Positions 49,647-60,700 of a stretch of 64,000 nucleotides of DNA are shown in pieces; position 1 is the first letter of the stretch; each line of letters starts with the position of its first letter. The translations under genes and the position numbers were made by a program. The stretch comes from Prinia subflava (lineage: Eukaryota > Chordata > Aves > Passeriformes > Cisticolidae): contig NC_086248.1 of NCBI RefSeq assembly GCF_021018805.1, forward strand, positions 28,342,922-28,406,921, read 5' to 3'. Under the pieces are notes generated by a model, which did no database searches, was not told the DNA's origin, and was given only the letters and a program-made list of their open reading frames with translations.

Positions 49647-50000
49647 AAAAAAGGTTAAAAAATCTCCTTGCCCTCTTACAACTCTTAGTTCCTGTTTCCA
49701 GATATCTAGATGAAGGCAAAGGCTGAATTATTTACCTTGAACAGATGAGCTGTAGTCAGATTATTGATGTTAATTTCTGTTTGTGTAGCTGAAATGAGCT
49801 GTGTAGTGATCTTTTTCCTTTTGCCACTGTTACTTATAGGATAGAAGCAATAAACAGGTGGGCCCAGCTTGTAAGTGAGGTCTGGCTTTTCAGCCCTGGT
49901 GGCAGCAGGGTTCAATGTATTCCAAGTTGTTCCTTGGAATGTGGGGAGGGAGGAAGAGAGAAGCAACAGTGAGTGCAAATACAATGCAAATTCATAAAAT

Positions 50001-50530
50001 CCTAGAATCATAGACTGGTTAGCGTGGAAGTGACCTTAAAGATTATCTAGTTCCTAGATCCCTGTTATGGGTAGGGATGCCTCTCACTAGACTGAGTTGC
50101 TCAAAGCCCCATCCAACCTGGCTTTGAACACTTTCAGGGATGGGGCACCCACAACCTCTCTGGGAAACCTGTTCCAAAGTCTCACCACCCTCCAAGAAAT
50201 TTCTTCCTAATATCTAATTTAAACCTGCCCTCTTCGGTTTAGAACCATTTCCCCTTTTCCCATCGCTATCTGCCTGTATAAAGAGTTGCTCTCCCTCCTT
50301 TTTATAAGCTCTCCTAGGGTACAGGAAAACCATAATAAGGTCTCCCCAAAGTGTTCTCTACTCCAAGCTGAACAAACTCATCTTTCTCAGCCTGTCTTTG
50401 TAGGATAGTTGCTCCACTCTTTGGATATTCTTCATGACCCTTCTTTGGACCTGCTACAACAGATCCACATCTTTCTTGTGCTGAGGACCTGGATGCAGCA
50501 CTCCAGGTGGGGTCAGGACACCCTGAGATA
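50001..50530 (-). mobile_element. CR1 LINE fragment, 3' end
   Basis: Starts at the CR1 3' terminus (inverted TAGAATCATAG) and shows CCATCCAACCTGGCTTTGAA, GGGATGGGGCACCCACAACC and AAGCTGAACAAACTCATC on the + strand. It is truncated near 50530. Decayed frames only. Confidence 0.93.
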
Positions 50531-51049
50531 CTCCAATAAAAAGGAGGTGCTGTGCTGAGTTTTGGTCTGTGCATGCTGCTGCTGTCCCCCATGGACTGAT
50601 CTGCAAGCAGTTTTATCTGTAGCCAGAGAGCAGCGTGCCAAGTCCCTGACAGCTGGTGACTGGTGGCTGATTTCTGCCAGTCTGAAACATCTCAGAGCCA
50701 TGTGATATATTTCTGCAAGAAAAACAAAACAGAGCAAAACCCTGAGTGGCAGAATACTGCTTGTGTTTGCATTTCTCTGTCTGAAGCACCATTTTGACCA
50801 CTGCTGATGTCACTGCAGCAACAGTCGCAGTTTCCATGGCAGTTAATATTACAGCTAATATTGTTAAAAATCTCATACAAAGGGAGAGACTTTAAAGAGG
50901 CTGTAATACATCTGCAGAATTCCCACTCGGTGCATTTGATGGCTTTGCTTGTTTGTGCTTGCTTGTTTTCCTCAGAAAACCATTAGAGAGGTGATTTGCT
51001 GTTTTGGGTGCTGCATAGCTACATCATTCAGAACTAGTGTATGCTAAGA

Positions 51050-51096
51050 CAAAAAAAAAAAAAAAAAAGAGAAGAAAAAAAAAGAAAAATAAAAAT
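51050..51096. repeat. A-rich low-complexity run
   Basis: Long A homopolymer followed by A-rich sequence with G interruptions. No retroposed body is recognisable upstream. Confidence 0.85.
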
Positions 51097-51746
51097 TTGC
51101 ATCAATTAATTAATTGTTTTTCAGCTCAAAATCTTTTCATAGTCAGAAGGACATGTCATATATGTGGAGACAAGAATTTATTGTTAGCCTAAGTGGAAAG
51201 AGAACATTCACATTGAAATGCCCCAAACAGAGATTTTTTTCCAACTAGAATCAAGTGTGTTCAGTACCCAAGTAACACAGTGCAACTCTACTAGGAATAA
51301 TACTCTTAAAATTATCATACAACTAGACTTGTGAATATCTACCCTTTCTCTGTGCTGGTGTGATGGCCCTTCTGTGTGACAAGGTGAGGAGTACCCGTGC
51401 TGCAGGAGGGACAGGCTAGGGTGCCTCAGGGAGTAGATCTTTCCCAGGAGGTGTTCTGAAGACCCCTGTGTTCCAGCCCTGCATCCACCTGTAGCTCTTC
51501 TTATGTTTCCCTGTCACAGCCTGCAGACACAAAGGTCTGTTGTTTGTCAGACAGTAACTATACCACTATAATTATATATAGCAGTGTGATAGAATTGACA
51601 GCTTTTGCTCAGGTGAGGGATACTGCTGGACAGTTGTAAATCAAAACCATGGAATATTGGCAGCAAGGTAGAGAAATAAGTGTGACAACCATTTGCAGTT
51701 TTGACATTGGACATTTTTGCCAGATTTACCCCATTTGGATTTTGCT

Positions 51747-51870
51747 ATTCTGGACAATTTAAGCTTGTACTTGTTGGTTATGAATATATCTGATCCTTTG
51801 TATCTGATCTTATTATTCTGGACAATTTAGACTGTACTTGTCTGTTATGGATACCTCTGGTCCAAAGGTA
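51747..51870. repeat. Diverged tandem duplication, 68-base period
   Basis: ATTCTGGACAATTTA starts at 51747 and recurs at 51815. Similarity continues through TGTACTTGT, GTTATG and a CTGATCC/CTGGTCC segment in both copies, with several substitutions and a small indel. Confidence 0.75.
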
Positions 51871-53287
51871 ATGCCTTTGCTTGCTAAGCAAATAAAAGGT
51901 ATTCACATCATATGCACTTTAACTTTAGGTATTTTGAATTGCTGTCCTACAGGCTCTTCCTTCTTGCTATATGAAGGTGCAGGGAATTCAAATTCTTCAT
52001 TTCTCTTAATACAGTCTGCAGTGAGCCAGCAAATGGCCCTTCTGTCCTCTTACAAGTGATTCATGCTGTTTGATAGTTTTCGATGTAACATTGCTAAACC
52101 TTTGCCAGTTCTTTTCAAAGAAGTTCTCGAGAATGCATTTCTTATATGACAATCCTTTACAATTTTAAATCCTGATATTGCAGTCCAAAACAATGTAGGC
52201 AGTGGGCCTGTGAATAGTTCAGTGACTTTCAAATGAATTGGAAAGTGTACAAGTGAACAAAAGTTCATCTTCACAGACGAAGTTTGCAAACTGGAATGAA
52301 ATTACTTAAATATTGATTCCTTTTATTTCCTTATGAACCTGTAACTCAGAAATGGAATTAGCAACCTGGAACAGAATATGGGTGTTTAGAATGTTTCAGT
52401 ACTTTGCAGTCTACCACAATCAAAGTTACTTAGTAGTATGACACATGAACTAGTAAGTTGCTGTAGACTATTTTTGAGAAAACAGCAAAATGACCTTAAA
52501 AAAATTTTAAAAAAAGATTAATTAGTTAAAATGTGGAGAATTTGTTCCTCTGGTTTCAGAATGAGAAAATATATGAAATTTTATGTAAGTAGCAGAAGGG
52601 GCCAATAAATGTCCAAAATAATCTTAAAATAAATACTCTGTGAAATGAAGGGGAACAATAAAATGAAATATAAGAGAAGAAGATTGCTTAAAATAAAAGC
52701 TGGACAGTGTTTCTGACAACATGAAAAAGATAACGCCTCTTGTACGGATGTCACCTTTGGGGAAACAATGCATCAGTATGCAATGTCTAACAAACTGTGG
52801 AGGAGACATTCATCCAAGAGAAATGTCATGCCCAGAGGTGCTGCAATTCTGACAGGCTGAGAAAAACATTGTAAGTCAGATGGCAATGCTCACTGTGGTG
52901 GAGCAAGAAACTTTTTAGTTTCTTTTCTTTATACCTAATAATTCTTTATACCTATATTAAAAAGTATTTAAATATTTACAATTATATACATTTTTATTAC
53001 TAATTGTTATTTCCAATTGTGGTTGGAAGTAAAACTATGTTAATTGCTGAGATGTAGTTGTAGTGTCCTGGTAGATTACTGCTGTTCATGAAGGTAAATG
53101 GGATTTTGCTTTAAGCAGGCAGAAGAAAGGTGAGAGTCAACATGTTTTAGTCAGACCATGTGTCTTCACTGAAAACTATGCTACAAAGTTTTTAACATAA
53201 GCAGTGGGTCTGTACTTGTTTTGTTGTAACAACTACTTTCAGCTATTCACAAAACAAACTTTTTTGACAGTTTTTTTCTTATAAGAG

Positions 53288-53323
53288 TTTTGAAAAGGTC
53301 AAAGCTTTTTGACCTTTTCAAAA
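53288..53323. repeat. Perfect hairpin, 16-base arms and 4-base loop
   Basis: TTTTGAAAAGGTCAAA, the loop GCTT, then the exact reverse complement of the first arm. Confidence 0.92.
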
Positions 53324-53767
53324 TGAAAGACCTCACTTTTTTTTCACCAACAAATGACATTTTGAAAAATAAGCTAATCCTAGTGAAACAATTTTTTTAA
53401 AGGTCATAAGCAAATGACCTAGACCAAATTAAAAAAAATGTTTTCTTAAAATTTTAAATGTTTTGTCTTTTACATTCTGTTAAAAGCCATGAAATACATT
53501 TGAGATATTTCAACCATTCACAGGATGACAAGGAAATTCATTTTCCAGTTGCACTGTAATATGTGGAAGATTCAGGTTTTAGGCATGTTACATATTCATT
53601 ATTTTTCCACCCAGGGAGACAGATTATATCAAGTTGCTCAGGGACTTTAACATCTTAGTTTTTAGTATCTCCAGAGGTATATCTCCGCAGCACATCTGTG
53701 TTTGCCCACACTCGTGGTGAATTTGTACATAAAGTTTGAATCATCTATGTTTCCTATGAAGTAGACC

Positions 53768-54206
53768 TGAGAGAATTGAAAGTTGTTCAGCTTGGAGAAG
53801 ACTCTGGGGAGACCTTATTGTAGCCTTTCAATATATAAAAGGGTCTTGTAAGAAAGATAGAGAAAGTCTTTCTACCAAGGCCTGTAGAGGCAGGGCAAAG
53901 AACAATGGTTTTAAACTGAAAGAGGATAGCTCAAGATTGGATATAATGAAATTATATGATGAGAGTGGATAGATGTGCTGGTTCTCCACAGAAATTTCCC
54001 AGAGAAATGACAGATTTCTTTGGAACAGGTTGCCTAGGGAAGTTATGGATGCCCCATCCATGGAAGTGTTCAAGGCCAGGTTGGATGGGACCTTTGAATA
54101 ACCTGATCTAGTGAAACGTGTCCCTGACCATGGTAGGGGATTTGAAGTAGATGATCTTTGAAGCTCCCTGCCAACTCAAACCATTCTAGAAATCTATGAT
54201 TCTGTG
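53768..54206 (+). mobile_element. CR1 LINE fragment, plus orientation, 3' end
   Basis: Sense-direction landmarks: GTTCAGCTTGGAGAAGA, GGGGAGACCTTATTGTAGCC, ATGGATGCCCCATCCATGG and AAGGCCAGGTTGGATGGGA. It ends at the CTATGATTCTGTG 3' terminus. About 40-60 bases near 53960-54015 fit the consensus poorly, suggesting an internal rearrangement or small insertion. Confidence 0.92.
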
Positions 54207-57200
54207 TTGCAAGTCTGTCTTTGTGTTTGCCCATAAACATTTCAAGAGTGAACTCTGACCCACCCAAATGGGTGTTCACCCTACTGTCAATCCCAGAGGT
54301 GCATCGAGCTGAACTTGGTGCTTATAATTGCAACCCTATGAAGCCAACATTCCAGTCAGTTTCCTTTTACCCCCTTATCTAGTGCACATTTGAATATTTG
54401 GCTGTAGTGATATTATAGGAGACAGTGTCAAAGGGTGCCTTGCTGATATCAAGTCATGGGACTTACACTCTACTCCCATCCATGGATCATGGATCATGTG
54501 ACACAGTCTGTGTTCAATAACATGATAGAATATTGTATTTCTTGCAATAGTTTTGAAGGCATAGGGCTGCACTGAAACATTTTAGTGAAAGGCAATTAAA
54601 GTTTTTCTATGTAAATATTTATAGCTCATTTCAGGTCTCCGAATTTTTTAAATTCAATTCTTTTAAAATGGGACCTCAAAGAAATAACCTTTTTGATATT
54701 TAATTCAGATGCTTCTGAGAACAAGTGAGCATTGGAATTATAATGAAAGTTTTTAAATTTGTGAGATGTATATCAATTTTACAACTGACTTCTTAAAGGA
54801 GAACAAAATATATTTCTACTGCACTGAGATCTATCATATTGCCAGAACTGTAGCAAGAGTTTTAGTGTTTAGAGCAGTTTAACTCCAAGTCTATATGACA
54901 TTTGTGTTAGACTCTGTTAGTATCAGTGTTAATCATGAACCCAGTAAGAAATGGTCTCAGGCTCTATAAGTATTTCTGAGAATCCCACTTACTGGACTAA
55001 CAGAGTAAGGAAAAAGACAATAGATAGCTTCATGGTCCTTGCCATGTGAGAACTCCAAGGTGTAGAGTGTCACAGGATGCACTGCTAGCCAGGGCACAAC
55101 ACACAGAAGTTCACCAGCATTGTACTCTTTATTGGTCTTCTGGCCTTTTTTTTGGAGGAAAGCTCCTCTCTTCACAGCTTCTACCATGGAAGAAATGGAC
55201 TTTTGCATAAGAGCTTGCAGGTTCACTTTAGGGCAAAGACAAGGCCACACAAGTGATGTAACCACCAGTACCAAGTGTGAGCTGCCTGCAGCCTCCTCTG
55301 TTACAATCAGTCCTGTAAGTTTATCCTGCAGCCAAGGAAAAATAACCCAACGCAGGCCTGAGGCCGTGCTGTCCATGCAGTGTGGTACTGGAGGGCACAG
55401 CCTATAACATGGGTCTCACACACTAACTCCTCAGTGTGTGAGAGTCTTCTGGGCAGCCTCACTTCACCTCCCATACCCCATTTTTTGTTCCTTGGGCTGC
55501 TTCCAGGTACTGCTGTAAAATAGGTGTCTTTCTTCCAAAAGCAGGGGAAGCATCAATTGCAGCTGAGGTACAGATGATCTAAACTCTTTGACCCTCTCCT
55601 TAGATAATGCTCTCATGTCATCTTAGATTTGTCTTGTCTTTATGAAAAATGCTAAATAAATACCTGTAATCCAGAACAGGATGGTTTTTGCCTGTATGGA
55701 GAAGGAATGAGCACCAAATGAATGCCTCAACTGCTTTTGTCACTTTACTGCCTATAGAGAGGAGTGTCAGTGCACTGGTTGGCTTCTCCAAAGAATAGTG
55801 TTGAAATGATAAAAAAAAATGGAAAAGTTCTGTCATTTTCTAATCTGGAACACTGGGGTCCTCACCATGATTTCCAATAAACAGCCACAGATGAAATTCA
55901 ATAAAGTAGACAAAGTATGGGCTAAATTTTTACCCTTCTTGCAGTACTTGCAGTAATCTGCTCCCGTCAGAGTACCCACTGTAATTTACACTGTGTGGGG
56001 AATAGAAGAAGGAATAGTTGGAATCAAGTTTAGTAGGTAGCAGGTTTATTTGTCTATTTTCTCTTTTGCTCCTTCCAATACAGTTTTTTTTATTTCCCAG
56101 TAATTAACTTCCGTGGGCATTTAATTTAATTCTCTTGGCATCAGCCTTTCTGGATTATTGTTTTTCCAATATTTATTCTCTGTATGATGGCAGTCGTGGC
56201 TTGTGCAATTATCCTTAAGGGCATTTCAGTTTTTCTTACTTTTTCTCGTAGTGTTTTACAGCCAAGTGCTACAAGTTTGATTAAAGTGGCAGTTGGGTCT
56301 GACTCATTTATGGGCTTTATGTGCCCTTTACTCCAAGTGCTACAACTGAAAGCTTTTAGTGATGGACAGAAAGCAGGGAGGGGGTTCTCTGTTTTGATTT
56401 TAAGGACTAAATTTAATCCTTAAGCAAGCAAACTTTGAGATTGATGAGTAAATACTGTATTATTTGTATCCAAATTAATGGAGTTTTCATGTTTGTACCT
56501 AGTAAGAACAGTGGAATAAACTGTGCTGCAAATGCAAAATTGCATGAAATATTTCATCTTCCATCCTTATGGTTTTGATATCTTATGATGCCATAAATTC
56601 CTGTCATTGTTACTTAACAGGGAGAAATCGAGGACAAGATTAGGCTGTAGCAGTAGAATGTGGCTTCAGAAAGAGCAGCATGACAAAGGCCAGCTTGAGA
56701 TTCAGCAAATCACAGACTCTCCTCAGCTGTTTTTGTTGACAGATATCCTGCACTGTTCACACTAGAGTGAAAGCTGGCCCTTCCCATATTGTAAATCAGG
56801 AACATTGTACTCAAATAAATTTAAAAAAAAATTCATTTAAACAGTGGGAAATGAGAAATCTGAAGAAAGAACTAGAAATATCTGTGAGGAAACAGGGAAG
56901 AATTTTAGCTGTTCAGCTTGGTAATAGATATACATTGAAAGCTTTCCCTCATTGCACTATATACTTATTCTTACTTTTTTGTATTTTATAAGGGCAAGGT
57001 TTTTTAATATATTTGTGAATTTCTGATTTTGTTTTCTAAAAAGCCTTTCTATTGTGTAATAAATGTAGAGAATAGCCTGAAAAAAAATATGGCTTAGTTT
57101 GCGAAGGAACAAAATCACATCTGCATATTAAGTCCAGAGGCTTAAAGTAATGACTTGGCCTTTGGTGGACAAATGTTGAATGACTGAATCATTGCCCCTT

Positions 57201-57561
57201 AAGATAAATAGAGAAATACTGCAGATGTAGCTTTTGCCAGTTATGGCTTTCAGATACTCCTTGGGACTCCTGTGCCTCCAAATGCAATTGTCAACTGACC
57301 CAGAAATATCATAGCTGCTTATATAATTAGGTGGTTCACTCGTGATGGTATAGCAGCCACCAAATACAATAGCAAACAAAACTATTTTGTTTACTTTGCA
57401 GTTTTAGCAAGGGATCAGTTGAGTAGTATATGAAAGTCAGGAGATTTTTACCTATCCAGAGATTTTTTCCATGACAGATCCTCTTACAAAAGACATATGA
57501 GCCAAGCAGTATTTTGGACAGACCTGAAGGCAGAGCTTTTCAGAGTGTACAGCCTAGATAC
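54207..57561 (+). other. ADGRB3: ADGRB3 intron segment
   Basis: A/T-rich except for a somewhat GC-richer block at about 55040-55560 that may be a decayed LTR (listed separately). No exon can be supported. Confidence 0.55.
55050..55440 (-). mobile_element. Possible decayed LTR fragment, minus orientation
   Basis: On the minus strand an AATAAAG signal (55127-55133) is followed by a moderately GC-rich stretch like an R-U5 region. A 139-codon frame spans the block. I cannot find clean TG...CA ends or a target duplication, so the boundaries are approximate and the call is weak. It could equally be plain intron. Confidence 0.22.
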
Positions 57562-57705
57562 CATGAAGTTCAAGGCCAAGTTCTATAAGGCCTTGAGAAA
57601 CCTGGTGTAGTGGGAACTGTCCCTGTCCATTGCAGGGGGAGTTGGGACTAGATGATTTTTAAGGTCCCACTCCAACCCTTAATATTCTATGATTCTATCA
57701 TTCTA
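57562..57705 (+). mobile_element. Short CR1 LINE 3' end, plus orientation
   Basis: About 140 bases with AAGTTCAAGGCCAAG, CTGTCCCTGTCCATTGCAG and GGTCCCACTCCAACCC. It ends in TATTCTATGATTCTATCATT, the typical CR1 terminal repeats. Severely 5'-truncated. Confidence 0.92.
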
Positions 57706-60700
57706 AGTTTCTCAACAATAAAGTTTGCTTGAAATCAGAGAGAAAAAACACATCTTCTGTGAGAAAAATACTGAAAATATCTTTTGACATTTTAAACATT
57801 CAGTGGTACTTTGACCTTGGTTAAAAATCTGGGCAGGAGGTAATTAAAATAAAATTGAAAAGTTTGGTTTAAAAATGTTTCAAAAAGAATATTTCAGAAT
57901 TTTTTGTTTGTCTCTCTCTTTCTGGAAAACATTGCAGTAGCATTGCAAATCATGATTATTGTGAAGAGAACTACTTAATAACAAGGGTAATCCTAACTGC
58001 CTTATGAAGCAGACATGGGTAAAGAAAACATTGTAAAGACATTTAAAAAAAAAAAAAAGTTGCTTCTTTATCTACCCACAATGGGAAAAAAAATTAATAT
58101 AAACCAAAAAATATGGAGGAGTGCATGAGATGGTAAAAAAGTTTAAGAAGTAATAATTTTAAAAGATGGCAAGGCTTGTGTATGCTGAAGTGCTTCCTAA
58201 TCAAAGGTAGAACATCAGTCTTAAAGGAGTAGGTGAAAAGAAGCTGCCAGGTTTTGCCAAACATGAAATCTGAGCTAGATACAATCTGTAACTTATGTTC
58301 AGAATAAATATTCCAGTTTCTCCCACATCACCCAGGGAATGGTCTGTCATCAGAATTTATACATGTAATTACAAAAAATATTATTGGTCAGCTGTGCTCT
58401 CAAACCAGACAATACTGAGGAGGTATCTGTGTTAGCTGGACTTTGAAGGTAAACTAAAGTATCTCAGAAATACAAAGGGCTTTCCTGGTCAGAACATGTT
58501 GGATAACTGGAGTTTTTGGGATCAAGAGGACCAGCACTGGTAGTTGCAAATACTGATATTTGAAAACTTTACCAAAGCTGATGGCAAGTCTTTGCATAAT
58601 GACTGAGTTTTCTATCACTTCTATTTTGTGTATTGTTTGTGCTTTCATGTTGTTTTTCATACCTAAGTTATGGTGGGTTTTTTTCAAAGAGAGTTATAAG
58701 ACATTGATGGCATTAAGAGAATACAAAACCTGGAGTTTTAGGGAGAAAATATTATGTGAAATATGCTGTAAAACTGAAAGATTTTGAGAAATAGCAGGAT
58801 TAATGAACAGCCTAATTCTAATTTGTGATGGGAAGATCTATCAAAATTAATAGCACTTTTATGTTTGTTAGGGGATTTTCTGAGCTAAAGAGAATATGTT
58901 ACAGAATTACTCATGTGGATTTTTCAAAATGATGATCAACAGGATAGCGTTGGACTTTCTCTCCAGGCTCCACTGGCTGTACCAGCTTCCCAAGGGCTAT
59001 AATCAGAGTTTAGATGCAATACTCAAGACTAGACACTTACATTTACATATTCTAATTTGAAGCTGAGTCCTACACAAAGTGCTGAGAAATTCTAACTCAT
59101 TTTTCTTTTATAAATATTACAGCACATTGACTGTTTCATTGTGGGATACAGCGTTGCTGTTCTCCTTTGTGGTAGACTTAGGCATATTTTGCAGTCACTT
59201 CTAAAGTAAAAAAAATTACTTCTGATGGATATGAGGAAGGGATTTTTTTTCCCATTCCAAGTTTTAGAGATTTTTTTAGCAATGAATATGGATCAAGGAT
59301 TTCCTGTTACATTTTATTAGTTTTTTGTCAAGTCTAGTTTTGCGGTTTTCAACTGTCTAAAATTACTCAAACCGAATGGCCCCTTACACAAAAGAATTAT
59401 TTCCTAGGGCTATGAATAGCAGGACACAGACCCTGAACTGGACTCTGAATTCAGAAGGAGCTAGCACAAAGAGAATGCAAAAGTGGCATGTCCGTGACAA
59501 TCCATTTTGCCAAGCACAATGTAGTGCAGTTAAACTCTACTGTTTTGTACTAAATGGAATCTTTTTAAGAAGCTTGTCTCCATTTCTAAGTATGAGGTGC
59601 AGTAATCTACAAACCAAGAATGAGTGTATTAGCCTGTGAAATATTATTGCTGGGTCAGGAAAATTAGGCAGAATTCAGTATAAGAAGGGCCTTTTTCTCT
59701 GCATCCTGTCATCTTGTCGTCCCATCTTTGCTATGCTCAGGTATTTTCAGATGAGTGTTGAATATGCTGTGGAATAGCTCTACATATGTTTCGCATTTAA
59801 GCTTGTATTATTTCATCACCTTTATTGACTCGTGCACTTATCCAACCCATCCTCCTAGCCATGAGATACACTGATCTAAATGCAAACTTGAACAATCAAC
59901 ACAAAAAGGGTTAACTCCACATTTTTAACGTAGGAATACAGGTGTTTTCTTCATAGAAGCTTAGTGAGTTTGTGTATAAATTTTAGGGACATATGTTGTG
60001 CCCTTAGTACTTTAAAATCTTTATTTATTTTTTTATTAGGAGGATATTTTCATGTATGGCTTGATTTCTTTATCTGTAGTAAAAGCATGGTGAGACCTAT
60101 GAACTATGTTCAGTTTAATGATATTCAGCCAAATTGCAACTGACTTAATCAGGAGGTAGTGAGCATCAACTGTTTGAATTAATTAGAAAATAGGTATCTA
60201 ACTGTTGATGCTGCCACTTTTGCTGCCTAAAGCACACTACCTGCACATTTTCTCCTGCTGTATCTCAGAAGTGGGAGGAAAAAGGGCATGCTGGTTTTAG
60301 GATAATTAATCAAAATCTAGTAAGAAACACAGCTTATGTTTCAGCTTATGTTTCAGCTTACTCATCATGATGAGTAGCAATGGCCTGCTAAGTACCCTGA
60401 AATGCTGTTAAAATCTCAAGATACAATTCAGTTAATAGAATACAGTGAAATAATATTCAGGGAGAGAAATATTAAAATTTCTGAACTAGGCAAAATTCAA
60501 CTGAGAATACTATGACTTTACTGCATTTGTATTTATGTTTGTGAAAGAAAAGAAAAATCTGTTGGAAGAAAACACTAGTATATAGCCCATCAAAGAAACC
60601 CCTCTGAGCCCGACTGAAGAAACTGCATCTCAGTGACCCTCAGAATGCTGCCAAGGTCATCCAGTCATCCAGCCCTTCACTTCTGTGCTACAGCCATTCA

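Larger units (their letters stand above)
39759..50000 (+). other. ADGRB3: ADGRB3 intron segment
   Basis: Mostly plain A/T-rich intron. It holds an A-rich run near 39870-39892, a perfect 12-base-arm palindrome at 47818-47842, a short direct repeat at 47844-47880, homeobox-like TAATTA motifs around 47700-47790 and a CA microsatellite at 49630-49646. No exon can be supported. Confidence 0.6.
50531..53767 (+). other. ADGRB3: ADGRB3 intron segment
   Basis: Includes an RFX-like near-palindrome at 50830-50843, an A-rich run at 51050-51096, a 68-base-period partial tandem duplication at 51747-51870 and a perfect 16-base-arm hairpin at 53288-53323. No exon can be supported. Confidence 0.6.
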
